Source: Symsagittifera roscoffensis
Lineage: Eukaryota; Xenacoelomorpha; Acoela; Convolutidae
Length of the DNA: 64,000 bases
Direction: 5' to 3'
NCBI RefSeq assembly: GCF_963678635.1
Contig: NC_087067.1
Span: forward strand, 34,497,509-34,561,508
Positions 22,908 to 31,078 of the stretch are shown here, in pieces; position 1 is the first letter of the stretch, and each line of letters begins with the position of its first letter. The notes beneath the pieces were generated by a model. It was not told the origin of the DNA. It saw only the letters and a program-made list of their open reading frames with translations, and ran no database searches. The position numbers were made by a program, and so were the translations under genes.

Positions 22908-23295
22908 GGGGTGCTTTAATATTAAACCTGTTAGCTGTTCAAATTTATATTGATTTCATATAGAAAACTGAAAGTTAAACTTTATTAAAACTAACATGGT
23001 CGTTCCATTGGATTGCTGGTATCATTTTTGATTTAAAATGTAAATAGGTTTTGCGAAACTGTTACCATTTGTATAGTTTGGTTTAATAAACGGACGCTTT
23101 TCAGCTATTGGTCGATGTGTTTGATCACCTTTTTGAATAATTCGGGACGACAGGTGGTTTAACTGTTGATTTTGTTTTTGTTGATGGTAACTGAGTGTTG
23201 TTTTTGTTATGTTATGTTGTTATCGTTAGATGTATAGATGAAATACTCTGTTGTGTTGTTTTAGTTATTGCTTCAACAAAATCTTCGTTTGAAAA

Positions 23296-23787
23296 TTATG
23301 ATGCTGTTTGAACGTTTTGTTGTGTCAGGTTTATAGTTCCGTTAACATTTTCTTCTGTATTTTTGAATGTTGAGTTTAGACTGGTATTGAATAGCATATC
23401 ATTAAACATTGTGTTGTAAATTAAAGGTGGGGTATTGGTTTTAACTAGGGTATTTTTTGAATAGTCTTTGTCTACTGAGAATGTTGCAGATGCTGCCCTT
23501 GAGAAATTATTTGGTATGATGAAATACAAAAAGTAGTACCATTCTGGGTACCATGCATAATCTGTTTTGTCTGCTTGCATTGTTATTTTGTCACTTTGCG
23601 GTCGAAACTTTTTTCTTGCTTGTGCAATTAGATCTAGATTATGTTGAAAAGAATGTGTATTGAACCATGCTAGGGTTCTTTGTAGGTCGAAATTAAGTTT
23701 TTGTGATATTTGAATGTCAGTGAGTGTTTCACGAATTGAGTCTAAAAATCGTGAAAAAAGATTAACTTCTCGTCTTACTATTTTCAT
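23296..23787 (-). pseudogene. Gag N-domain fragment of element C
   Basis: A 163-codon open frame matches the gag N-domain of A and B: AWFNTHSFQHNLDLIAQARKK corresponds to AWFIIDYFTHNIDLIAKAREN of B, followed by DYAWYPEW against DYIWDPDW. Only about 200 bases separate it from RT, so the linker, capsid, nucleocapsid and protease have been deleted. It is the longest open frame in C but has no intact start region. Confidence 0.7.
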
Positions 23788-24367
23788 TTTTTTTCGTTAA
23801 AATTTCTGTAAAATCTAATTCTATATCACCTGCTCGTATTCGGTGTGACAATTAGTTGGATGAATTGGTAGTTAAACTTCGACCGCGAACATGCCATATT
23901 ACTGATACCTGGTAGATAGTTATCTAGTACTTACCTTTTTTTTTACTTCTGGAAATTCTTGGTTACATGGAGTGCTTCCTTTTCGGAACAAAAATGTAGT
24001 TGTCCTATTGATAGTGTCATTGTTAAAATTTTTGTCGTATTGAATCAATTTTTGTGCGGTATTACGGTTATTAGGTAATTTTCATTAGGTCTTATCAGTT
24101 GATTCCAATTGTACAATCTCACTGGTTTTCGAAGGTAAGAAGTTTTTTATTCTTTGTTTGCATTTTAAGGATGATGCTGTTGTGGCTTCTGATCCGAAAA
24201 CATTTCTTTGATAGTCAACTTGTTTTTTTTTCGTCTATTAGAGCTCGGAGATTATTAAATTTTTATGTTCCTTGTTGAGTCAGATTCCGAAACAGCGTTT
24301 CGTGTTCTTGAAATAATCATTTTTTGATTTGCTTTGGTTTGATTTCATTTTTTTTTGCTTTTTTGAC

Positions 24368-24478
24368 TTAATATATTCTATTTTGTCTATGTGGTGTAAT
24401 TTTGAGATCGTATTCTCCGTCTTTAGTTAAGCAATTGTGAAGAATTTTTGTTTGTTTTCCCAAATTATCTCTTGACAT
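24368..24478 (-). pseudogene. ORF1 of element C, truncated
   Basis: It begins with ATG at 24,478 and reads MSRDNLGKQTKILHN with DLKITPHRQ downstream, collinear with ORF1 of A and B, and stops after 36 codons. The basic part that follows in A and B continues out of frame (VKKAKKNEIK). Retention of the start and first 30 residues in three diverged copies is the main support for ORF1 as a gene. Confidence 0.55.
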
Positions 24479-25480
24479 AAGTGTTGGAATTATTGATGCA
24501 AAATATGGGTGTCAGTTTTTTTCCTAAACTAATGGTTCTTTTACTTATTGTGAGGTTATCCTAATCCTGAGGGTAGATTTTTGTGAAGTGACGCGTTAGA
24601 AAGAGAGTATAATAATTAGTTCGACAGAATTTTAACTGCTCTAGAGTGTAATGTTATTTGCATCTAAGTAAGACTTATTCTTGATAGACTTGATAATCAA
24701 ATTTTGATATAATACAAAATTACAGTTATTGAAAAAAAAAATTCAGAAATTTTGAAATGAAAAGAAAACTTTAAGATCCAAGGATAGCCATGATTATCTG
24801 ATTTGAGTTTAAAAAAATTTGATTTCAGTTGAACGGGGATAGGCCTTGATAAAGTTTTAATTAAAAGATTCAATGACTTAAAAAAGGGTTAGAGTCAAAT
24901 TTAATAGAGGCTAGTCATTTCAAAGTAGTTTTGTTTCATTTAGTTGAAGAAAAAAACTAACAAGGTAAGTCCTTGAGAAGCAAGGAATTTCTTATAATTT
25001 CATAAAACTAATCAGAATTTCTTAACTAAAAATTGTTTGTATGTAAAAAAAATTTCAAGTTTTTACAAAAAAAACTGCAGAAATGAAACTTTGAGGTATA
25101 TGGATGGTTTGCAATCGACTGGGTAGATATGTAGTTTTTAACCATACTTCATAGTGAGATATGTAGCTTCGAAATAATTTTACTGCTATTTTCATTGCAA
25201 TTCGTATCAATGAAGGAAAAAGTTTTGCATGAATAGTTTTGTAGAGGAAAAAAAGATAAAGACTGCTTTTTTGTTTCAGGATGTAGAGGCTCGGTCTGTC
25301 GTTCTGGTTGTAACCTGATGTCAACCTTATTATTCGTTTGATTTGATTAGACTTATTGAGATGTGAAAATGAGCTAATTTTATCATCAATTCAGTTTATC
25401 ATTTTGTTTAGCGTTTTTTGATCTAATTGTCTATTCTATTTTGTTTTTGATAAATCTACATCAACAGAGGTCTGTTTGGG
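24479..25480 (-). other. 5' leader of element C
   Basis: This is an untranslated leader. It keeps degraded versions of the CAAGG/CCTTG stem-loops (near 24,775-24,800 and 24,840-24,860). The 89-codon minus frame at 25,055-25,324 lies where the 77-codon leader ORF sits in A and B, but I could not align it convincingly. Confidence 0.45.
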
Positions 25481-25498
25481 ATTCTTTTGGTTGCACCA
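25481..25498 (-). promoter_or_regulatory. Primer-binding site, element C
   Basis: Two bases inside the 5' LTR the minus strand reads TGGTGCAACCAAAAG, related to TGGTGCGACCATAAG of A, B and D at the same spacing. Confidence 0.55.
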
Positions 25499-25500
25499 GT

Positions 25501-25888
25501 TGAGTTTGAGTCCGGGATGGCTTTCTCATTCAGCAATTTTGAATTAGGTATACCGTCTGTTCCTCTCGCTACTTTATTTTCGGTCAAATAGATTCGTGCT
25601 GCTTCTTAGTCTAATACCGATCCTAATTTTACTCTGATATTACCCAGTCTCCACAGTCTTCATGGTCTAGTTTATACTGACATTGTTGCGAAGTAAGAAT
25701 CAATAAAGGGCAATTGCTTGCTAGGTTAAATTTATTCATCTCTGGCTGAAACTATAAACAGTTTCAACCTTACAATTTATTGTAAGTTTTAGTCATGGAT
25801 CATGTGTTGGTTAGTTATTATTATTTGTCAGAGATAATTATTCAAAATATGATTGAATATAGGAAATACTTGTTTCGAAATGGTTCCA
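25501..25888 (-). repeat. 5' LTR of element C
   Basis: It reads TGGAACC...CTCA on the minus strand, 388 bp, paired with the 3' LTR at 9,975-10,353 and recognisably related to the 410-bp LTRs (shared TAAGAAG, CACGAATCTAT, GTATACC words on the minus strand). The GTGCTGAAATT hairpin is degraded. Confidence 0.82.
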
Positions 25889-25892
25889 ATTG

Positions 25893-26359
25893 ATAGAGCA
25901 TTTTTAATTCGTTTGGAAATCTTTATCTGCAATTCATTTTAAATTTGTTATTTTTGGGCCCTGAATTTGATCCTCCGCCCATAAATAAATGCTGGTTTTA
26001 AGTGCGCAGGTCTTTTAAACGCAATATTAATGCTTTGCGACTAACATAATTGGCACTATACATTCAAAAGTAAACAGTTCAAATCACCAAAAAGTCGAAA
26101 GTTTGAAAGTCACAGTATCAAACCGTTTTTCCTGACACTCGAAAAAATTTTTGGAATGTTTTTGCAACATCTCAAATCACGATTGATCATAGAGCTCGAT
26201 TATAAATCACTTTACACTGTTGGTAGACTTTTTCTGGTAGCTGTTTTTGTGTGAAAACGGACTGTCTGCATAAAAGTGTAAAAAATAAAATGAATAATGT
26301 CATTGGCTGAAGTGATATAAGCTGGTAAGTGAATATGGTTGCGGCTGGCTGCCATGTAG
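25893..26359. other. Probable intron or intergenic DNA upstream of the PAF-AH exon
   Basis: AT-rich with no coding frame. GTAAGT at 26,323 followed 35 bases later by the exon acceptor AG resembles a tiny intron, but the sequence before it has stops in the needed frame, so I do not call an upstream exon. Confidence 0.4.
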
Positions 26360-26517
26360 CTTCCTGTGCTCGTCTTTTCCCATGGGCTGGGGGGTACGAA
26401 GCAGTGCTACTCGACTGTGTGTTGTGAGTTAGCCTCCCAGGGCTTCATTGTGGCTGCAGTGGAGCACAGAGACGGCTCTGCCTCCTTCACTTACTCCATC
26501 GACAGTCTCGCCAACAG
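26360..26517 (+). CDS. Exon of a platelet-activating-factor acetylhydrolase-like lipase
   Basis: The exon follows a TGTAG acceptor and ends at a canonical donor (AG|GTACGT at 26,518). It encodes about 52 residues beginning [12 protein letters not shown] and containing [14 protein letters not shown], the conserved block of the PAF-acetylhydrolase / plasma lipoprotein-associated phospholipase A2 family. In that family SHGLG lies before the catalytic serine elbow and contributes to the active-site region. The catalytic Ser, Asp and His would be on other exons, which are not in this window. Base composition is clearly more GC-rich than the surroundings. Whether this belongs to an intact gene with long introns or is a stranded exon cannot be decided here. 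Confidence 0.8.
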
Positions 26518-26863
26518 GTACGTACCTTTGTCCTCTCTCGCCGCCCCCATCCAAAGTCATTTCAGCGTCATCGATGCCAGTATCCAAGTCTCGCTGCTAT
26601 TTAACTCGTGTTTCTCAATTTGGCAATTTTCAAATCTGATTTACAAAACAAAATCGTCGTTTTTGATATTACTAATTTTTCATTGAAAAAAAAAATGATT
26701 GGTTGAAACTAATCAAAGTTAGACTAAAATGGATAATTCAATTGAGTTTCAGAAGCTCTTTTAATGTTTTTTTTTCTTCATTTTTGGGCCTGATATTAGA
26801 AAAAAAACACCTTAACTCCAAAGAAAAAAATTCAGAGTCGATATTAGTTATAATCAAAGCAAC
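26518..26863. other. Intron-like sequence after the PAF-AH exon
   Basis: It starts with GTACGT and is AT-rich. Both strands have short open frames at 26,703-26,966 which run into the foldback repeat and are not genes. No further PAF-AH exon is visible. Confidence 0.4.
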
Positions 26864-27148
26864 AGATTTTTCACCTAATTTGAAGCAAGACTTGAGCGGT
26901 TTGAGCGGTTTTTTTAGACGATTGCGCTCAAAATCTTGCTTCAAAATGAGCGCTGAACGGTTTTGAACGGTTTATCTGATGAAACCGCTCAAAAACCGCG
27001 CAAGATTTGAACGGTTTTTGAGCCTTTTTTTAAGACAAACCGTTCAAAAACCGCTCGAACCGCTCATTTTGAAGCAATATTTTGAGCGCAATCGTCTAAA
27101 AGACCGCTCAAACCGCTCAAATCTTGCTTCAAATTAGGTGAAAAATCT
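26864..27148. repeat. GAGCGG-rich foldback element F1
   Basis: A near-complete palindrome: the left end AGATTTTTCACCTAATTTG is answered by the right end CAAATTAGGTGAAAAATCT, and between them GAGCGGTTT / AAACCGCTC words repeat in both orientations. It is the same family as F2. No coding capacity. It would form a long hairpin as RNA or single strand. Confidence 0.8.
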
Positions 27149-27164
27149 CGACTGGGGAGACTTA

Positions 27165-27574
27165 TGGAACCTGATCTAAACTACATTTTATGATTGGATA
27201 AATTAGATATTTTACCACTGTAAAGTATTTAATATTAACCAATCATGATCCATCTAACTAACAACCCACTTATTTGTAAGTGCTGAAATTACTTGTAATT
27301 TCAGCACCAGAGAGATTTGAATTTAACTTAGAAATTAGTTGTCTCTCCAAGAGAACTTCAGCAGCCGCAACAAACCAGTATACCCTAGATCTATTGAGCC
27401 TAGCAGAGACTAGTTAAACACCCTGAGACTAGAAAGTATAAGAGTAAGATTAGGATCGGTATTAGACTAAGAAGTTGCACGAATCTATCCGGCCGAAAAT
27501 AAGATAGCGTGACGAGCAGACGGTGTACCCTATCCGAAATTACTCTATGAGTTAACCACATCAGACATAACTCA
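27165..27574 (+). mobile_element. Solo LTR of the giant retroelement family
   Basis: A single 410-bp LTR (TGGAACC...ATAACTCA) flanked by a perfect 4-bp duplication, CTTA at 27,161-27,164 and 27,575-27,578. No internal sequence adjoins it, so it is the product of LTR-LTR recombination. It is nearly identical to the element D LTR (about ten differences) and includes the 13-bp-arm inverted repeat at 27,280-27,307. Confidence 0.93.
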
Positions 27575-27578
27575 CTTA

Positions 27579-27889
27579 GCTGGAGTTTTTTGTTGCTTTG
27601 AACATAACTAAAATCGACTCTGAAATTTTTTCTTGGGAGTGCCCCAGAAATGTTTTCAAGTTTGTGAAAACAGCGATTAAAAACATTCAGAATTCAGGAT
27701 CTTTAAGGTGTGAAAGATCAGTAGTTCGGTTCTGTGAGTCTGACGTAGACAATGGCTTCACTTTTGTCTTCAATGTAAACCTCAATGACCGAGATCATAA
27801 CCCTCATTCTACAACACCAACTGATTCGATTGATGATGACAACCACGTGTCGGTCACGTTCAGAGAGGTTAGAATTAAACCTTCGAGAG
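27579..27889. other. Unassigned stretch between solo LTR and foldback F2
   Basis: It contains a 108-codon plus-strand frame (27,598-27,924) with balanced composition, overlapped by an open minus frame. It runs into the F2 repeat, has no start context or recognisable domain, and shows no conserved copy in the window. It could be a host exon fragment. I leave it uncalled. Confidence 0.3.
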
Positions 27890-28119
27890 TAACTACCCGA
27901 GTCGAGATTTTTCACCTAATTTGAAGCAAGATTTGAGCGGTTTGAGCGGTTTTTTTAGACAATTACGCTCAAAATCTTGCTTCAAAATGAGCGGTTTGAG
28001 CGGTTTTTGAACGGTTTATCTAAAAAAACCGCTCAAAAACCGCGCAAGATTTGAACGGTTTTGAGCGGTTTATCTAAAAAAACCGCTCAAAAACTGCGCA
28101 AGATTTAATAATAAAAAGT

Positions 28120-28192
28120 CGACCACAGAGGGATTCGAACCCGCAATCTTCTGATTCAAAGTCAGACGCCTTATCATTTAGTCTATGCGTAC
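28120..28192 (-). tRNA. tRNA-Arg-like gene or pseudogene (anticodon position reads TTG)
   Basis: 73 bases on the minus strand follow tRNA layout. The anticodon stem is TCTGA/TCAGA with loop CTTTGAA, and the T loop and box B read GGTTCGAATCC. The body (AAGGCGTCTGACTT, TCAGAAGATTG, TGTGGTCG 3' end) resembles animal tRNA-Arg(TCG). The anticodon reads TTG, and the acceptor stem pairs poorly (GTACGCA with TGTGGTC), so I think it is a tRNA-Arg pseudogene or a tRNA-derived SINE head rather than a working tRNA-Gln. No CCA or obvious terminator is needed to reach this view. Confidence 0.6.
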
Positions 28193-28319
28193 TTGCTGGA
28201 AGCTTAATATTCGCTGTATTTGTTCTACTGAATATGTTCAATGTTTTAGACATGCACAAAAAATATACTGTCAGGATTTTTATTGTCAGTCTCTACAAAA
28301 TAACAAAAATAATCGATCA

Positions 28320-28640
28320 TAAGATCGCACACCAACTCCCCCACCTCTTACTAGAGTTGATGTCCCCCCTCACCTCTTACTAGAGTTGATGTCCCTTACT
28401 AGAGTTAGATGTCCCCTAACTAGAGAGAGAGGGGGCACGTCGTGGTTGGGGGTTTCGTGGGGGGGATGGTTAAACGTGAGGGGGTTAAGTCGTGGGTTGG
28501 GGGGTACGTTGGGGGGGGGGGGGGGGGGGTTTACGTTGGTGGGGGAGTTTGTTGGATGTTGGATACGTTGAGGGGGTACGTTGGGGAGAGGGAGTACGTT
28601 GGGGGGAGGGAGTACGTTGGGGGGTGGAGGGGCTCTCCAA
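28320..28640 (+). repeat. G-rich repeat block
   Basis: It begins with three copies of ACTAGAGTTGATGTCCC-like units. It then turns into repeated TACGTTGGGGGG units and G runs of up to 18. Several G4-type motifs are present on the plus strand. The Gly-rich frames translated from it are artefacts. Confidence 0.75.
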
Positions 28641-28744
28641 AAAAACCGCCCAAACCGCTAAAACCGCTTAAATCTTGCTGGAAAACCGCTCAAACCGCTC
28701 AAATCTTGAGCGGTTTTTGAGCGGAATCTCGACCCGGGTAGTTA

Positions 28745-29193
28745 AACCATTCTGACAAATTTGGGCATCTTATTTCAGCAATTTGCTACACGTAGTGATA
28801 AAAATCATAATTACACATGCGAAGCGTAGTGTGTTACTACGATACTACGATGGATATTTTTTAAACGCTAAGTTGCAGATGAAAGAGCTGATTTGGTGGC
28901 ACTTTTGGTATAGTTCATTTTAATCATATTAAAGTTTTTTTAAGCATAAATAATTTAATGGCCTAAATTGCTGCTTTATGTTTGGCTAGTGGTAGGTCCT
29001 AATTGAAAAAAAAACATGTATCATGAAAATGTATGGGAATAGTTTCTTTTTCCTTTTTTTCGCAACGCCTTGGAACAATTTGGCAGAAATTTCAATTTGT
29101 CTACAAGTATAAAATCGATTCTCAAAAAAAACGTACCTTTGGAAAAAGCGGCTATTCCCTAAGCTCGGAAGAAAAAAGTAATTGCCTCAAAAT
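28745..29193. other. No gene recognised between F2 and element B
   Basis: AT-rich, with only short open frames. It ends with the AAAT target site (29,190-29,193) of element B. Confidence 0.4.
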
Positions 29194-29603
29194 TGGAACC
29201 AGATATAAACTACATTTTATTATTGGTCATAAATTAGATATTTTATCACTATAAAATATTTAATATTAACCAATCATGATCCATCTAACTAACAACCCAC
29301 TTATTTGTAAGTGCTGAAATTACTTGTAATTTCAGCACCAGAGAGATTTGAATTTAACTTAGAAATTAGTTACCTCTCCAAGAGAACTTTAGCAATCGCG
29401 ATAAGCCAGTATACTCTAGATCTATTGAGCCTAGCAGAGACTAGTTAAACACCCTGAGACTAGTAGATATAAGAGTAAGATTAGGATCGGTATTAGACTA
29501 AGAAGTTGCACGAATCTATCCAGCCGAAAATAGGATAGCGTGACGAGCAGACGGTGTACCCTATCCGAAATTACTCTTTGAGCTACACCTCAAACATAAC
29601 TCA
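29194..29603 (+). repeat. 5' LTR of element B
   Basis: 410 bp, TG...CA. It shares about nine bases in ten with the 3' LTR, apart from a roughly 30-bp local duplication in the latter. A GATATAAGAG stretch (about 29,466) could be the promoter TATA element. The inverted repeat at 29,311-29,338 is perfect. Confidence 0.93.
29311..29338 (+). promoter_or_regulatory. Perfect 13-bp inverted repeat in the LTR
   Basis: GTGCTGAAATTAC and GTAATTTCAGCAC are separated by TT. The same structure is present in the solo LTR (27,280) and D (63,561), with a shortened version in A (6,524) and a decayed one in the B 3' LTR (50,023). If transcribed it forms a stable hairpin; as DNA it is a symmetric protein-binding candidate. 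Confidence 0.7.
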
Positions 29604-29605
29604 TC

Positions 29606-29623
29606 TGGTGCGACCATAAGTCT
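29606..29623 (+). promoter_or_regulatory. Primer-binding site of element B
   Basis: TGGTGCGACCATAAGTCT lies two bases after the LTR. It begins with TGG and is identical in elements A and D, so priming by a tRNA with 3' end ...ATGGTCGCACCA is expected. I do not recognise that tRNA. Confidence 0.65.
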
Positions 29624-29696
29624 CGAACAAGACCTTAGAAAACAAATTAATTTATATCTAACAGACAAATTAGAAATAGACAAAAACATTTTCAAA

Positions 29697-29930
29697 ATGT
29701 TATATGACAATAACTTAGTTGAAATGTCTCTACGACTCAATAGATCAGAGCCGCTTTTCCGTTTAATACGAGAACTATCCGGTATTGGAAGAAGATTTCG
29801 GACAGGAGACGATCTATGACTACGAAGAAATTTACCTTTAAGTTTCATGGTCGTACGGCAAAAGCCAACACAAACCTTTATATTTAAAATTTTACTAACA
29901 ATGAATTTAGATTTTCATCTGCAAACATAA
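29697..29930 (+). pseudogene. 77-codon leader ORF of element B, with one TGA
   Basis: ATG at 29,697 and TAA at 29,928-29,930 give exactly the length of the intact element A ORF (5,984-6,217). Shared words include MSLRLNRSEPLFR, FMVVRQKPTQ and MNLDFHLQT. A single TGA at 29,817-29,819 replaces the Arg codon of A (CGA to TGA, a CpG transition). The frame is also open upstream into the LTR in B only. Unknown function; Arg-rich. Confidence 0.6.
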
Positions 29931-30637
29931 AAACCTTGAAGAAAAATCTTCAATGATTAATTCAGGCGCTAAACCAAATTTACTATTGTACAATAACGAC
30001 TTATAAAAACACCTCATATCGTTTCCTCCAAAACTGCTGTAAAATTCAAAAAGATATCTGAAAAATAAATTTATTGAAAATAAAAAATAAAAATTAGTTA
30101 ACATGATCATAAATTTTTAGTATATATAATTCATCCTGGCATCCCCAGCTTCACCACCTAAACATAACAGCAATCATTAAACCACTAATATCATAGAACA
30201 CTCAACCTTTTTATCAAAATAAACTTCAAATTATTTTAAAAAGGCTTATCCTAAATTTTATCCTCAATTAACTTAACTTTATTTCAACTTAAAATTATAT
30301 CATCAAGGCTTTCCTTGGATCTCAATTACATCTCTAAATTAATAAATTTTGTATTAAAATTTTTTATTCTGATCATCAAGGCTTATCCTTGGATCAAATA
30401 AAACAATTTTGGTCTCCCCCACCCACTTAACAAGTGTCTAACGACCTCAAACGTCGATTCACTATCCAAAACTTTCAAAAGACCCAGGACTAATAGAAAT
30501 TTTTCAATCACACTAATCATTCTAATTAGGATAAACAGTTAAGAACTTCGGTTATTCATCCACCAAAAAAATAAGGACTAACAGTCTAGGATATAAAAAT
30601 CACTAAAAAGAATCTTGCACCCTTCATCCTAAACCTT
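29931..30637 (+). other. 5' leader of element B with repeated stem-loops
   Basis: Noncoding. Stem-loops of the CAAGG...CCTTG type lie at about 30,302-30,320 and 30,371-30,395, with a weaker AAGGCTTATCCT near 30,241. Each includes the word GGCTT(A/T)TCC and the better ones have GATC on one or both sides. Corresponding structures occur in the leaders of A and C. Confidence 0.55.
30371..30395 (+). promoter_or_regulatory. Best leader stem-loop of element B
   Basis: GATC-AT-CAAGG, loop CTTAT, CCTTG-GATC. It matches the element A hairpin at 5,541-5,565 with the same helix and a different loop. Confidence 0.5.
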
Positions 30638-31001
30638 ATGTCACTGAACAATTTAGGAAATAAACAAACAATCGTACTACACAATTGTGAAATAAATAAC
30701 GAAGCATACGATCTTGTAATTACACCGCACAAACAAACAATCGGATATATTCGCAAAACGTCAAACATTAAAAAGAAAAATTTTAAGTAAACAAAGACAA
30801 ATTACACGAAAAAGATTTTCAAAGCGTAGAAACGCAGTCTCCGAATCAGAAGTCAGCAATTTAGCTGCACTTTGCAAACTCAAAGACATTGTAAATAAAA
30901 AATTACCCAGTTCACGATCAATTATACTTTTCCGATTCAGAAGCTACATCACTTTCATCAAAACAAGGGAAAAGAAGAATAAAAAAGACATACTAAAATA
31001 A
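30638..31001 (+). pseudogene. ORF1 of element B, small basic protein, frameshifted
   Basis: The first frame, 30,638-30,790, reads MSLNNLGNKQTIVLHN...DLVITPHKQ, as in A and C. After a frameshift near 30,757 the matching frame continues with RQTLKRKILSKQRQITRKRF and SESEVSNLAALCKLKD to a stop at 30,999-31,001. Rebuilt by comparison only, the protein would be about 115-120 residues with a strongly basic centre and an acidic Ser-rich patch. It could be an RNA-binding or nuclear-targeting accessory protein. No family recognised. Confidence 0.55.
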
Positions 31002-31078
31002 ACCAGTACGTTTATACAGTTGGAACCAACCAATCAGACACAATGAACATTACGCACTAACAGTCATAAAACGAAAAA

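Larger units (their letters stand above)
9975..25888 (-). mobile_element. Element C: older, internally deleted copy of the same retroelement family
   Basis: It is bounded by two related LTRs (25,501-25,888 and 9,975-10,353), both TG...CA on the minus strand. The flanks are ATTT (9,971-9,974) and ATTG (25,889-25,892), a probable decayed 4-bp target-site duplication. Inside, in order on the minus strand: leader, ORF1, gag fragment, RT fragment, integrase, ORF X and env (twice), and post-env ORF. The gag capsid/protease and most of RT plus RNase H are missing. Divergence from B is much larger than A-B divergence, so C represents a separate, older subfamily. Confidence 0.85.
27890..28744. repeat. 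Composite foldback element F2 with internal cargo
   Basis: Outer ends TAACTACCCGAGTCGAGATT (27,890-27,909) and AATCTCGACCCGGGTAGTTA (28,725-28,744) are inverted repeats with one mismatch. The left arm holds the same CACCTAATTTGAAGCAAG and GAGCGG repeats as F1; the right arm holds AAACCGCTC repeats. Between the arms are a tRNA-Arg-like pseudogene (28,120-28,192) and a G-rich repeat block (28,320-28,640). Confidence 0.65.

Noticed and set aside
26323-26359. A 35-base micro-intron before the PAF-AH exon
   Set aside because: GTAAGT and AG are present, but the upstream sequence has stops in the frame needed.
27598-27924. 108-codon plus-strand frame as a host exon
   Set aside because: Runs into repeat DNA, is overlapped by an open minus frame and resembles nothing recognised; kept only as an unassigned stretch.
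28120-28192. Functional tRNA-Gln(TTG)
   Set aside because: Body and discriminator resemble tRNA-Arg, and the acceptor stem has several mismatches.
28386-28720. Gly/Val-rich open frames (61 and 92 codons)
   Set aside because: They are translations of the G-rich repeat block; frames in several phases look alike and there is no start context or conservation.
26864-28744. Regular GAGCGG/CCGCTC repeats as a CRISPR-like array
   Set aside because: Repeats are in both orientations within a palindrome, without spacers of regular length, and the context is an animal genome.
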